Positions 1 through 9,364 of a stretch of DNA of 64,000 bases are shown in pieces; within the stretch, counting starts at the first letter, position 1, and every line of letters starts with the position of its first letter. The notes below the pieces were generated by a model. The model had not been told where the DNA came from. It saw only the letters and a list, made by a program, of their open reading frames with translations, and searched no databases. The DNA lies in assembly GCA_025353725.1 (NCBI GenBank), contig JANXOF010000089.1:1-64000 (forward strand). The letters run 5' to 3'. The translations under genes and the position numbers were made by a program. Source of the DNA: Polyangiaceae bacterium. Its GTDB lineage: Bacteria; Myxococcota_A; Polyangia; Polyangiales; Polyangiaceae.

Positions 1-1
1 T

Positions 2-190
2 CCGCCGTATTCGCCTGACTTCAATCCCATCGAACGATGTTGGGGCCTGGCAAAGCAACACATTTGCCGTATCGCTCCCAGAAATGCGGCTGCGCTTCGC
101 AAGACGGCTCACGCCGCCCGGCATCGCGTTCGCCCGCATCACTGCCGCGCGTTCTTCGAGCATGCGGGCTACACGTGTCGACTCAAGTGA
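2..190 (+). CDS. IS630-family transposase, C-terminal fragment (cut by window edge)
   Basis: The frame is open from the first bases and translates to a 62-residue tail beginning PPYSPDFNPIERCWG, the signature of the last catalytic block of IS630/Tc1-mariner DDE transposases (the final Asp/Glu lies in the DFNPIE segment). It ends with a TGA at 188-190. There is no internal start codon, as expected for the 3' end of a gene that begins to the left. The element cannot be called complete: no inverted repeat was recognised downstream. It sits beside other broken genes, so this edge is probably a site of insertion and decay. Identification rests on the motif and is firm; whether the full gene is intact is unknown. 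Confidence 0.8.
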   Translation, partial: PPYSPDFNPIERCWGLAKQHICRIAPRNAAALRKTAHAARHRVRPHHCRAFFEHAGYTCRLK

Positions 191-674
191 ACTCTGGGAT
201 TAGATCGGCGCATGGGTCTGCGGTCGTCCAGCCACGTTTCGGAGCGCGGAGTCGATACTTGTTGATTGTCATCATTTGGGTGGAGTCGCATGGCCGCCAC
301 CGTTCTGTTGTGCGCGTGTGATGCTCACGCGTGACTTTCCATCCCGCGTGGCGGTCGAAGGACCGCCGAGCTTTTGCTTCGGCTCGCAGATTCTTCTCGG
401 CCACGCGTCGTGTTTCGACCACCACGTCGAGTTCGCTCAGCACCGGGACGCCGTATTCGTCGGCAAGGCGCATCGCCGCGTGAGCCGCCGAAAGCGGACG
501 TACGAGCGACGAGAGCCGCAGCGTCACCGAGAGTGTCGTGTCACTGTTTCCCGCTCGTTCGACGAGGTCGTCGCTGATTCGACCCCACGCGTGAAGGCGC
601 CTTCTCCCGGGAGCTCGCAGGTGGAAACGAACGACCGCTTTCGCGCCAAGCTCATGATAACGCGCTAGCTGAGA
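183..674 (-). pseudogene. Unidentified coding remnant without a clear start
   Basis: The minus-strand frame is open from a TGA at 675-677 down to a stop at 183-185. From about 660 to 300 it has coding-like codon use (mostly G/C third positions), with a sensible amphipathic stretch around AHAAMRLADEYGVPVL. The first usable start is GTG at 527, which would drop about 49 coding-like codons, so the 5' end seems to be missing. Codon use deteriorates below about 300, near the transposase stop. I do not recognise the family. It may be a piece of a gene broken by the neighbouring insertion sequence, or a short real gene starting at 527. Confidence 0.35.
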
Positions 675-1033
675 TCAAACGGGGGTTCCGCGTCGAATGG
701 CCACTCCGCCTCCTCGTTCACGTCCCAAGACCGGAATTGAATCGCGCGCGCATCCTGCGCGAGAGATCGCGCCACTCGCAGCATACCTTCGCTCTTGTCG
801 GTCGCAAAAATGGTCGACGACGGCGCTGCCTTCGCGATCCGGCGGGCGAGCGCTCCCGTCCTGCATCCAACCTCAAGAATCCGGGCAGTTCCCATCTCAA
901 TCATAGGAGCTATCAGTTCGTTGAACATCGCTTCTGACGCGGGCTCGCGTGCGCGGGCCTCCATGCGGTTCGCTGCGGCTTCCGCCTCTCCTGTCAAATC
1001 CAAATCTTTGTAGTTCGGAATTCCAATAATCAT
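665..1033 (-). pseudogene. Truncated class I SAM-dependent methyltransferase
   Basis: The 122-residue product starts normally with ATG at 1033. It contains methyltransferase motif I (LEVGCRTG, residues 53-60), the acidic residue ending strand 2 (D79, in FATDKSEGM) and the motif II region (D104). It stops right after the PPFDLS segment, where complete enzymes continue with motif III and the rest of the Rossmann fold. Typical proteins of this group are 200 or more residues, so about half is missing. The following reading frame (674-183) does not look like the missing half. The gene is therefore probably truncated by rearrangement and inactive. Substrate unknown. Confidence 0.6.
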
Positions 1034-1074
1034 GACGTAATGATCTGCTATCGTATTGGGTTGTCGTTGATGAG

Positions 1075-1446
1075 TTATACTTTTTCAACCGCCACGGACG
1101 GATCGAGAAAACGGAGGTCGTCTGGGTCACTGGTCAACACGACGGCGTTGCGCTGCCGCGCCACGATAACGACACAGGCATCCACGATGTCGCGCGTTTT
1201 CGTTCGAGCGCAAAGTGTGCCGACGGCCTCTGCGAGAAGGCCATCGAATGCGACGATGGTAGAAAATCGGCTGTAGGCAAGCGATCTCAAGAGCACCTGT
1301 TCTTGAGGCTTGCGCCATACTTGCGCGAGGACAGGAGCGGGAATCAAAACGGGAGTACGCCGCAGGGTAGCTTCTCTGACGAGAGCTCTCATCTTATCGG
1401 TCTTTCTCTCAAAAGCGATCAGTGCGCCGGCATCGAGGAGGATCAC
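1075..1446 (-). CDS. PIN-domain toxin, VapC-like
   Basis: The 123-residue protein has the PIN nuclease layout: an N-terminal acidic strand (LLDAGALIA, D5), a central helical part, TRDIVDACVV (D86 and D89) and a C-terminal TSDPDDL block (D107, D109, D110). PIN toxins of this type are metal-dependent endoribonucleases that block translation. The start chosen is GTG at 1446, which overlaps the stop of the upstream antitoxin gene as GTGA, a usual sign of translational coupling. A TTG at 1470 would add eight residues (MGKTSTPH), but it lies well inside the antitoxin frame. Together with the gene at 1443-1670 it forms a toxin-antitoxin module in an otherwise decayed accessory segment. Confidence 0.8.
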   Translation of the reverse strand: MILLDAGALIAFERKTDKMRALVREATLRRTPVLIPAPVLAQVWRKPQEQVLLRSLAYSRFSTIVAFDGLLAEAVGTLCARTKTRDIVDACVVIVARQRNAVVLTSDPDDLRFLDPSVAVEKV

Positions 1447-1670
1447 GTGCGGAGTACTCGTTTTGCCCAAACCTGTGCAGCTTTACTCGGAAGACCAAGC
1501 TCCGCATCCATGGCGTCGAGCGTCTCGACAAGACTGTCTCGTTCAAGCTTTTCAACGAGCGCCATACTTACGTAGGCACTCAGTGTCTTTGCGCGCTGAG
1601 ACTTGACGGCGCGCTTTGCGCTGCGAAGCACTTCTTCGGGGACCGTCACGGCAACTTTAAGCATCGTCAT
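1443..1670 (-). CDS. Antitoxin of the PIN module (ribbon-helix-helix-like)
   Basis: This 75-residue protein has a short N-terminal strand (MLKVAVTVPEEVL) followed by two helices, including KTLSAYVSMALVEKLERD, the pattern of a MetJ/Arc-type DNA-binding domain. The C-terminal part (DAMDAELGLPSKAAQVWAK) is where such antitoxins usually contact the toxin. Expected roles are neutralising the PIN nuclease and repressing the shared promoter. ATG starts are possible at 1670 and 1664, and the latter gives the typical MLKVAV opening. The stop overlaps the toxin GTG start by four bases. An inverted pair ATACTT/AAGTAT lies across the promoter region just upstream and could be its operator. Confidence 0.75.
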   Translation of the reverse strand: MTMLKVAVTVPEEVLRSAKRAVKSQRAKTLSAYVSMALVEKLERDSLVETLDAMDAELGLPSKAAQVWAKRVLRT

Positions 1671-1698
1671 ACTTCTATCCTACCTTTGCTCGGCTCAA

Positions 1699-1726
1699 AG
1701 TATAGTCGAGGCTAGTCAGTCGCCAA
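1699..1726 (-). promoter_or_regulatory. Candidate promoter and operator of the toxin-antitoxin operon
   Basis: On the minus strand a TTGGCG (1726-1721) and a TATACT (1704-1699) are separated by 16 bases, a reasonable sigma70-like match upstream of the antitoxin ATG at 1670. The -10 box overlaps AAGTAT (1698-1703 on the plus strand), whose inverted copy ATACTT lies at 1669-1674. Autorepression by the ribbon-helix-helix protein through this inverted pair is an inference. Confidence 0.4.
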
Positions 1727-1836
1727 CAAAGGTAGAAATAGCTGCGAGGGTAGCGAGCAACGCGAGTTTCGCGCTGGAGGCTTGTGAAGTCTGCCGTCTG
1801 GTACGGTAGGAGAGCTTTGCGCTAGGGTGCTAACCG

Positions 1837-2190
1837 ATGCGCCGTCCGCTCGACCCGTTACGTCCGCTACATTCATTTGTTGCCATGTTCCCGATCGTTG
1901 TCGCGCTCGCTGGCGGGTGTCATCCGCCGTCCGAACCCGGAAGCTGTGCACGCGAGAGCGAAAGCGCCTGCACCGAGTACACCGCGCGCGAAGCTGCGGC
2001 CGCCAAGCGAATGTGCGTCAATCAAACGTGGACTGAGCGAGGCTCGTGCCCGAAGAGCGGCGTCATCGGCGACTGCGTGCACGAAGGCGGCGCGGTGGTC
2101 GACCACATCTATGCGGGCGCCCCTAATCAGTTTACCGCGGCGACTGCGCAGAAGCTTTGTGAAGCAAAGGGGGGCGTCTGGAGGTCATGA
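1837..2190 (+). CDS. Small Cys-rich lipoprotein, function unknown
   Basis: The 117-residue product has a hydrophobic N-terminal segment ending in the lipobox LAGGC (C28), so it is probably a lipid-anchored periplasmic or outer-membrane protein. A second ATG at 1885 would place the lipobox closer to the N-terminus (MFPIVVALAGGC) and may be the true start. The mature part contains several cysteines (SCARESESAC, MCVNQTW, SCPKSG, DCVHEGG, LCEAKGG), suggesting disulfides. Small lipoproteins of this style are common in Myxococcota genomes. I recognise no domain. It is convergent with the mannosyltransferase gene that follows. Confidence 0.6.
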   Translation: MRRPLDPLRPLHSFVAMFPIVVALAGGCHPPSEPGSCARESESACTEYTAREAAAAKRMCVNQTWTERGSCPKSGVIGDCVHEGGAVVDHIYAGAPNQFTAATAQKLCEAKGGVWRS

Positions 2191-2248
2191 AACGGACGTA
2201 TTTCTTGCGGGTTCGCAGTCGCGCTGCCTGCCAGCGCCTGAGTGTCTA

Positions 2249-3832
2249 TCACTTGAGTCTGTAAAGAGAACGGAATCGAATCGCGCGGAGCGGCGGTCGC
2301 ACCGCCTCGTCATATCTACTTGCCAGTTCCGCGAACACCAATGCCAACGGCGGGTAAGCGAAAAATGGAACCTCAGACCAAACAAGTGACGCTCGCGTGC
2401 CGAGCGCGGGAACGCCTGACCAAGGACGCGGAGTGTCGACGACAAGCCACTCGCGCGCGTTTCCCGTGCTCAGATGTTGCGCAATGACGTCGGGTGCCAC
2501 TTTTTCGATATCGTAAATGTGTCCGTGAAACGCGGGTAATCCGAGGTCGAATTCAGGCAGCGCGTAGGTCTTCAAGTCGCCGGCGAGCGCGCGGTCGTGC
2601 TGAATGAATTCCTGGAATCTGACGTGGTGGTTCCATCCGAGTGGCCAGAATGCCAGGACGAGCATCATCGCGAAACTCCACACGCAAAGAGCTTTCGCGA
2701 GTCGCCCGTTACGGTGCCTCCAGCCCCAGGTAGCCACACGGTTCGCCCGGCCCGACGACGGCGCGATGGCCATGACGACGAAGTTCGTCGCAAGAATCGC
2801 AACAGGAAAAATGAACCGTTCTTCCTTGTGAGCAAGAACGTTGTGCAGCAAAAGAAACGGAAGCGTCACCCACGTAATCGGATGACGCGGATGGCGTAAC
2901 CACGCGAGGCTCGCCGCAAGCAACAGCGCGACAACGACGGGGAAGAAGACGTTCGCGGGAAGGAGCCAGGCGTACGCAAAGGGTAGGCTCCTTCCGAACA
3001 GCGTGGCTGCTCCCTCGACGATGTTCGCTTGCAGATACTCCCACGGCGGAAACGACCATGCGCCATAGCCCCAGCGGTCGACGAGCGCGCCCACGCCGAC
3101 CATCGCGAGCCCTCCGCCTACCAGTGCGCCAAGCGCCCGGAGGTGTATGCGCCCGACGAAGCGAAGCCAGGCGATAAGTCCGAACGTAAGGAACGCCGTC
3201 TGAAAACGTAGCTCGAATGCGAGACCTAGGAGCGCGCCGATAAGCAGCTGTCGCGCTAAGGGAAGACGCGGCATATCCCAGCCGGTTTTCGTCGACCTCG
3301 CGCCGCGGAGCGCGATGGCCCAGCCCAACGTGAAGGCCGCCATGGAAAGCGTCTCTGACGACGTTCGTACGAACAGGTACGGAAGGAACCCGAGGAGCGT
3401 CGCGACCCGGACGTGCAGTCGCTTTTCATCCGCTCCTGAGAGCCACGGAAGGGTGGTTTGGAGGAACAGCGCAAGCGCCGCCCATGACGCGACCCCCGTG
3501 AGCAAACGGAAGGCAAACGCGAGGTGAAACGTATCGTGGATGCCGACGGACCCGGCCACACGCGCGACGAGCCAGTAGAGCCATGGTTGCATCCACGGTC
3601 GCATCTGCGCCGCGTGCTCCCACGGCAGCATCCATACCGAAGCCGTGCCGAGCTTGAACCAAACGAGTTCTAAGACTTGAAAGTATTCGTCGATATGAAA
3701 ATACGCGTTGCTAAACCACGCTGTGACGCACGTGAAGCCGAGGTTCGCCGCAAGGTACCGTCGCACGAACCGAGCGGTCTCTTTCATGTCCGCCGCGCCG
3801 CGCGGTTCTGCCTTCTCTTGGGGGCGGTTCAT
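2249..3832 (-). CDS. GT22/Alg9-like mannosyltransferase, integral membrane
   Basis: The 527-residue protein is a polytopic membrane protein with about ten hydrophobic segments. It carries the loop motif HIDEYFQ (residues 46-52) just after the first membrane segment, matching the HxDExFQ motif of the Alg9/PIG-B/GPI mannosyltransferase group (GT22), which use lipid-linked sugar donors. It also has MRPWMQPWLYWLVA and VLAHKEERFIFP, the latter like the HKExRF signature of that family. The function expected is transfer of a hexose to a lipid-linked or surface glycan; the acceptor is unknown. ATG at 3832 was chosen because it lies 22 bases after the rarA stop, while a longer frame would overlap rarA. 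ATG at 3787 (MKETARF) is also possible. Confidence 0.75.
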   Translation of the reverse strand: MNRPQEKAEPRGAADMKETARFVRRYLAANLGFTCVTAWFSNAYFHIDEYFQVLELVWFKLGTASVWMLPWEHAAQMRPWMQPWLYWLVARVAGSVGIHDTFHLAFAFRLLTGVASWAALALFLQTTLPWLSGADEKRLHVRVATLLGFLPYLFVRTSSETLSMAAFTLGWAIALRGARSTKTGWDMPRLPLARQLLIGALLGLAFELRFQTAFLTFGLIAWLRFVGRIHLRALGALVGGGLAMVGVGALVDRWGYGAWSFPPWEYLQANIVEGAATLFGRSLPFAYAWLLPANVFFPVVVALLLAASLAWLRHPRHPITWVTLPFLLLHNVLAHKEERFIFPVAILATNFVVMAIAPSSGRANRVATWGWRHRNGRLAKALCVWSFAMMLVLAFWPLGWNHHVRFQEFIQHDRALAGDLKTYALPEFDLGLPAFHGHIYDIEKVAPDVIAQHLSTGNAREWLVVDTPRPWSGVPALGTRASLVWSEVPFFAYPPLALVFAELASRYDEAVRPPLRAIRFRSLYRLK

Positions 3833-3854
3833 AGGTGCGAAGGTCGCGTTGCGT

Positions 3855-5240
3855 CTAATCGTCCGAGTCGCGGCGCGTGCTTGCGGCGGTTCGCAAGGCC
3901 GCAAGGCGCGCTCGAATGCGTAATTCTTCGCCGTGCGCGGTCGGCTCGTAGAGGGTTTCGCCTACGAGCTCGTCGGGAAGATACGTTTCGCCCGGGACCA
4001 CGCCGTCTTGATAGTCGTGGGCATACTTGTAGTCTGCACCATATCCGCCTTGCTTCATGAGCGTCGTCACGGCATTGCGAAGCTTCATCGGTACGGGCAA
4101 GCTTCCGTGCTGTTCGATGAGCGCTTTTGCTCGGTGCCACGCGTTTTTTACGGCGTTCGACTTTGGTGCACACGCGAGATAGAGAGCCGCGTGTGTCAGG
4201 GGGTAAAGCCCTTCGGGCAATCCCATGCGGCGGAACGCAGCGTCGGCGCTCGACACTACGACGAGTGCGCGCGGGTCGGCATTGCCGATGTCTTCGCTCG
4301 CGAAGATAAGCATGCGGCGCATCACGAAGAGTGGGTCTTCACCGGCCTCGAGCATGCGCATCATCCAATAGACAGTCGCGTCCGGATCGGAGCCGCGCAT
4401 CGACTTGATAAACGCGCTCACTACGTTGTAGTGCTCTTCTCCCGCCTTGTCGTAGAGCAGCGGCGCATTCTCCTCTGAGGCCGCAAGCAGCTCTGTGGTG
4501 ATGGATGCGTGACCGCAAGAGCGGGCATAGTCGACCGTGGCCTCCAGCATCGAAAGCGCGCGGCGTGCGTCACCGCGTGCGAGTCGCGCGAGACAGCGAA
4601 TCGCTTCCGGATCGGCCGTTACGCCGCTTAGCCCAAGGCCTTGCGAGCGATCGTCTACCGCCCGCTGTAGAATAAGGACAAGCGATTCCTCGGTCAGCGA
4701 CTCGAGGCGAAACACTTTGCATCGCGAGAGGAGCGCCGCATTCACTGCGAACGAAGGGTTCTCGGTGGTCGCCCCGACGAGGGTGATGGTTCCCGCCTCG
4801 ACATGCGGCAGGAACGCGTCTTGTTGGGCCTTGTTGAATCGATGAATCTCGTCGACAAAAACGAGTGTTCGCTCGCCGCGATACGCGAGTCGCTCCTTCG
4901 CCGCGGCGACAATATCGCGGAGTTCTTGGAGGCTTCCGAGAACCGCCGAGAATCCCACGAACTCGGACTTCGTGCGTGTGGCAATCACTTTGCCGAGTGT
5001 CGTCTTGCCGACGCCCGGCGGGCCCCAAAGGAGCATCGACGGGACGCGGTCGTTTGCGATGGCGTTTGCCAATAACTTACCGGGCCCAAGGAGGTGCGCC
5101 TGGCCCACGTAGTCGTCGACGCTTTCCGGGCGCATACGCTCGGCGAGGGGAACCGCACCTGTCGTGACGGCGTCGCGCCGTGCCGCTGCAGCGAAGAGCG
5201 TGCTCGGCTCGAAACCGCTTTTGGTTCGAGGGCGTGTCAC
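3855..5240 (-). CDS. rarA: Replication-associated recombination protein A (AAA+ ATPase)
   Basis: The 461-residue protein matches RarA/MgsA/WRNIP1: an N-terminal MRPESVDDYVGQAHLLG block, Walker A GPPGVGKT (73-80), Walker B DEIH (130-133), sensor 1 GATTENPSF, and the C-terminal tetramerisation part (MRGSDPDATVYWMMRMLEAGEDP, then the GYGADYKYAHDY segment). It acts at stalled replication forks with the polymerase, SSB and recombination proteins. Length is normal for the family. The start used is GTG at 5240, and a GTG at 5273 would add 11 residues. The mannosyltransferase gene follows 22 bases downstream on the same strand, probably co-transcribed without functional link. Confidence 0.93.
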   Translation of the reverse strand: MTRPRTKSGFEPSTLFAAAARRDAVTTGAVPLAERMRPESVDDYVGQAHLLGPGKLLANAIANDRVPSMLLWGPPGVGKTTLGKVIATRTKSEFVGFSAVLGSLQELRDIVAAAKERLAYRGERTLVFVDEIHRFNKAQQDAFLPHVEAGTITLVGATTENPSFAVNAALLSRCKVFRLESLTEESLVLILQRAVDDRSQGLGLSGVTADPEAIRCLARLARGDARRALSMLEATVDYARSCGHASITTELLAASEENAPLLYDKAGEEHYNVVSAFIKSMRGSDPDATVYWMMRMLEAGEDPLFVMRRMLIFASEDIGNADPRALVVVSSADAAFRRMGLPEGLYPLTHAALYLACAPKSNAVKNAWHRAKALIEQHGSLPVPMKLRNAVTTLMKQGGYGADYKYAHDYQDGVVPGETYLPDELVGETLYEPTAHGEELRIRARLAALRTAASTRRDSDD

Positions 5241-5392
5241 GGCCTGGACCCTAGCAGAAACGCAACGCCGCACGATGAGCGGCTGGCGACGCTATTTTCG
5301 CTTTCGTCAAGGCGCGCGTCGAGCGAATCGTGGCGACCGAACCGATGAGAATCGCGGGTTCGCCCAGCTTGTGATTTCGTAGCGCTCGCGGC

Positions 5393-7423
5393 ATGAGTTC
5401 ACTGGTGTCGAGCCCGCGCGCCGTAATCATTCCTTTCGGTGTACCGGACGACGGTCGAGGCTTGGGGCTTGGCCTGGCGGCTTTGGTGCATAGTTTCGCG
5501 CAAATCGATGGTGAGAGTGTCGCGCTCGCGCAGCTGCTCTCGACGCGACAGGCGACGCAACCTTCGCCCCGGTATGACCGAAGCAAGCGCGAGCAAGGCG
5601 CCGATATGGAGCGTGAGGACCGCGCGAGCGCTTCCGACCAGGCGCGCGCCATGCTCGAGACACGGAATGAGGCCGGGCCTGTTGAGGCGTTCGTTCCGCC
5701 GAATGCGTGGAAAGGCCTGACGGGAGCGAGCTCCGCGCCGACGGGAGTGCGTTACGTAGTGACTGGTGTGTTTGAGCCGCCGACGGCGGGCCGTGGGTTG
5801 ATTCAGCTTCTTGTTTTCGATACGCGGGACGGTCGCACCCGCGCGAGAGTCGAATCCCACGTTGAGAGCGAACACGCGGGTCGTGGCCTCCTTGCTGCGC
5901 TCGATGAGCTCTGGTCGCAGCTCGACGGCGGGCTCGGAACGATGCGTGACATCGGCGACCTTTCCTGGGAAGCGCTTGAGAGCGTGCTCCGCGCGGAGCG
6001 TTGCTCGCTCCACGATCCGCTTCGCGGCGGTCCTCATGACCGACTCGCTGCGATGGTGCACCTCGGGCGCGCGATCGGAGACGCCCCCGACGCACGCTTT
6101 CCGGCAAGCCGCCTCGCCCGCCTCGCCCTCGATGTCGCGACGTTTGCGGCCGCCGACCGAAAGCTCGCGGCCGCCGCACTGCGAGCCCTTCTGAGTGCCA
6201 CGAACGACGCCCCGTTGAATGCGGACTTGATGGAGGCCGTCGCGGCGCTCACGCTCTGCATGGGTCAAAAAGAGGAGGCTGAGCGTCGGGCGCTGGAAGC
6301 TATCGCGGTCGATCCCCGACGACCTCGACTTTATGCGTTGCTTTCTGAAGCGCGCCGGGTGCGGGGCGATTTGCCTGGCGCGCTCGTGGCAATTGAGGAG
6401 GGGTTCCTGCACGCTTGCGGGACGAACGACCCGCTTCTCAATACCGAGCGCGGGATCGTGCTGGCGGAGAGGGGAAACGCCTTTGATGCCGAGCGTGCCT
6501 GGCGCATGGTTCTGGAGAATTCCTGTCCTCTCTACGCACCGGCCTACACAAATCTAGCGTCGCTCGTGATGGAGCGCCGCGATACGGTCGCAGCGGCTCG
6601 TCTCGTGGACGATGCCTTGGCTCAAGGGCCCGCACATCCTGACGTTTTGAAGCGCGCGATTCAACTCGCGCTGGCGGCGGAGCCGGAGGGCTTGGCTCGT
6701 GCGGCGCGTGTTGCAAAGCTTGCGTACGCGCTCGTCGAGCAAGTGCCGAACGACGCATGGGCTACGCTTGTCCTCGCTCGAACGCTCGCGGAGACCGGCG
6801 ATAAGCTCGCGGCTGAGCGTCGCTTTCGCCACGTCGAGCAGATTGCGCCTGGTTCGTCCGTCGCCGCAGAGGCTCAGCGCGCGTGCTTCGCGCTCGAAGA
6901 TCCGCATGCCTCTCTCGAGATCGACGCGGTTTTACGTGCGGCCTACGAGGCTGCAGCCGCCGATCTCCACACCATTGCAGCACGCGCCCGAAACCTCGCG
7001 CTCGCACACTCGGTGTGGCCTGCTTACTTCGCGTTGGGGATCGCAGAGCGTCGGCTCGAGCAGTGGCGTTCCGCGTGTGAGGCTTTCGCCGAGGCGCTGC
7101 GCGTCTCACCGGGGTGCACCGCCGCGCATCTCGAAATGGTGGCCGCATTTGTCGCTCGCGGGGAGCCTGGCGCCGCCCTCGAGCACGCCCGGCGTGCCTG
7201 TGAGCTTGATGGAGAAACGGCGCGCACGCTCGCCGTTCTCGCTACCGCCTTGCTTGCCTCCGGACAACGCGAAGAGGCCGCGAGCGCTATCGATCGCGCG
7301 CTTGCGATGGACGTCACCGACGAAGCGAACCGCGCTCTCGCCGAGCGGATTCGATCCGGCCGCTCAGGTCCCACCGCGCTCGCGCGTTGGAAAAATACGC
7401 TCGCCCGCTGGCGAAAGCGCTAG
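5393..7423 (+). CDS. Large TPR-repeat protein
   Basis: This 676-residue soluble protein has many Ala/Leu-rich helix pairs with TPR spacing, for example in AVAALTLCMGQKEEAERRAL, VIWN-free PRLYALLSEARRVRGDLPGA and the C-terminal HAVWP-like SVWPAYFALGIAERRLEQW region. The first 100 residues are different and contain GVPDDGRGLGLGLAALVHSF and a segment that may form a small alpha/beta domain (RYVVTGVFEPPTAGRG, LIQLLVFDTRDGRTRARV). No signal peptide or membrane segment is evident. TPR proteins usually act as scaffolds, and nothing nearby tells its partner. It is divergent from rarA and convergent with the PLP-homeostasis gene. Start ATG at 5393 without a strong ribosome site. Confidence 0.7.
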   Translation: MSSLVSSPRAVIIPFGVPDDGRGLGLGLAALVHSFAQIDGESVALAQLLSTRQATQPSPRYDRSKREQGADMEREDRASASDQARAMLETRNEAGPVEAFVPPNAWKGLTGASSAPTGVRYVVTGVFEPPTAGRGLIQLLVFDTRDGRTRARVESHVESEHAGRGLLAALDELWSQLDGGLGTMRDIGDLSWEALESVLRAERCSLHDPLRGGPHDRLAAMVHLGRAIGDAPDARFPASRLARLALDVATFAAADRKLAAAALRALLSATNDAPLNADLMEAVAALTLCMGQKEEAERRALEAIAVDPRRPRLYALLSEARRVRGDLPGALVAIEEGFLHACGTNDPLLNTERGIVLAERGNAFDAERAWRMVLENSCPLYAPAYTNLASLVMERRDTVAAARLVDDALAQGPAHPDVLKRAIQLALAAEPEGLARAARVAKLAYALVEQVPNDAWATLVLARTLAETGDKLAAERRFRHVEQIAPGSSVAAEAQRACFALEDPHASLEIDAVLRAAYEAAAADLHTIAARARNLALAHSVWPAYFALGIAERRLEQWRSACEAFAEALRVSPGCTAAHLEMVAAFVARGEPGAALEHARRACELDGETARTLAVLATALLASGQREEAASAIDRALAMDVTDEANRALAERIRSGRSGPTALARWKNTLARWRKR

Positions 7424-7456
7424 CGACCCTTGCCTCCGTGTTGCGTCACGCGGCGG

Positions 7457-8181
<725 letters not shown>

Positions 8182-8185
<4 letters not shown>

Positions 8186-8973
8186 GGCCGCCTCCGTCGA
8201 GCTCGCCACACCATGACGTCGGAGTCTTGTGCGAGCGGACCACCCTTGAAATCGCCTTGAATCTCGACGGTTTCGAACCCGTTGTAGTGCAAAAGCGCCT
8301 CCCACTCGCGAGGGAAGTATTGGCGTTGCGCGAGCGGCACCATGAACGGCTCTTTCCCGCGCGCCTTCGGCTCGAAGCACATCGAAACAAACAAGATCTG
8401 ACGCAGCCTGTCGTAGTCAAAAATCTCGCGGTAACCGACCAGTCCCGCCGTTGGGTGGACGAATGGCTTCATCGCGTACGACGTCCCGGGGTCGTCGGCG
8501 AGGTCTTCGAGGATGGGCATCGACAGGTCGAGCACAAGCTCTCCTCGTGGCTCGATGTGGTCGCGGACGCGTTCAAGCCAGCTCTCGACGTCCTGCCGAG
8601 TGTACAAGTGCAACGCCGTATTAAAAGGGCAGATGACGAGCGGGAATCGCTGGTCCAACCGCACCTTTCGCATGTCGCCCTTGCGGACTTTGACCCGAGC
8701 GCGAAGCTCTGGAGGCTGCCGCTTTAACCGAGCGCGCAAGTCGGCGAGCATGGGCGCCGACTGGTCAATGCCGAACACAGTTGACCCTCCGCGCGCCATG
8801 GGAATGGCGATGCGGCCGCTCCCAATTCCGTACTCGAGAACTCGCTCATGCCGTTTCGCGAGATGCGTGTAAAACGCAACATCTTCAGTTCGCTTCGCGT
8901 AACTGCACGCGTAGTAGGTGGGATCCTCGAAGTGGGCGCGCGCACCCGCCTCGAGTTCGAGGTCTCTTTTCAG
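8182..8973 (-). CDS. Class I SAM-dependent methyltransferase, apparent CTG start
   Basis: The frame encodes about 263 residues with motif I LEYGIGSGRIA (residues 46-56), an acidic strand-2 end (GIDQSAPML), motif II-like VICPFNTALHLY and a C-terminal strand with ERIR-type SDVMVWRARR. If the first ATG (8799) were used, the product would start inside motif I and lack the SAM-binding loop, so the true start must be upstream. Between the in-frame stop near 8986 and motif I no ATG, GTG or TTG occurs; the only plausible start is CTG at 8973, seven bases after the rpoZ stop. Alternatives are a sequencing error or frameshift from rpoZ. The downstream gene overlaps by GTGA. Substrate unknown. Confidence 0.75.
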
Positions 8974-8980
8974 GTGACGC

Positions 8981-9223
8981 TCAGGTCACGCCGGTGCGGG
9001 CGACGTGCTCAATCCACTCCTGGACGACCTCGTTGCTCGTGCGGTCAAAGCGCACTTTGCCCGCCGCAATTTCGCGTAGCGCCGTGACGGCGGCCTTGTT
9101 CTTCGAGTGAACGAGCGGAGCCGCACCCTTCATGAGCTGGCGGGTTCGACGTGCCGCAAGGATCACGAGGGCGAAGCGGTTTTCCTCACGCTCTAGACAG
9201 TCTTCGACGGTGACGCGCGCCAT
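8981..9223 (-). CDS. rpoZ: RNA polymerase omega subunit
   Basis: The 80-residue protein starts [20 protein letters not shown] and continues [13 protein letters not shown], the classic omega-subunit sequence. Omega assists folding and assembly of the beta' subunit in RNA polymerase. The ATG at 9223 is chosen over an in-frame upstream ATG at 9253 because [11 protein letters not shown] is the conserved N-terminus. Two minus-strand genes follow closely (a methyltransferase and the YggS-type gene), a small rpoZ-led operon. The intergenic region upstream (9224-9364) includes short inverted pieces (AGCACTT at 9308-9314, AAGTGCT at 9344-9350) but no convincing promoter. Confidence 0.93.
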   Translation of the reverse strand: MARVTVEDCLEREENRFALVILAARRTRQLMKGAAPLVHSKNKAAVTALREIAAGKVRFDRTSNEVVQEWIEHVARTGVT

Positions 9224-9364
9224 GGCATGCTCTCGTTCGTGACGATGGGCCAAAAGAAGCCCGATCGCGTGGGCCGCGAACGCTAGTCGCGCTGTATGGA
9301 CCGCGCAAGCACTTCTAAAAGACCAACCAATTCAAGTACTTAAAAGTGCTCTTTCGTGGCGCAC

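Noticed and set aside
1447-1470. TTG start for the PIN toxin adding eight residues
   Set aside because: GTG at 1446 forms a GTGA overlap with the antitoxin stop and puts the first strand in the usual place.
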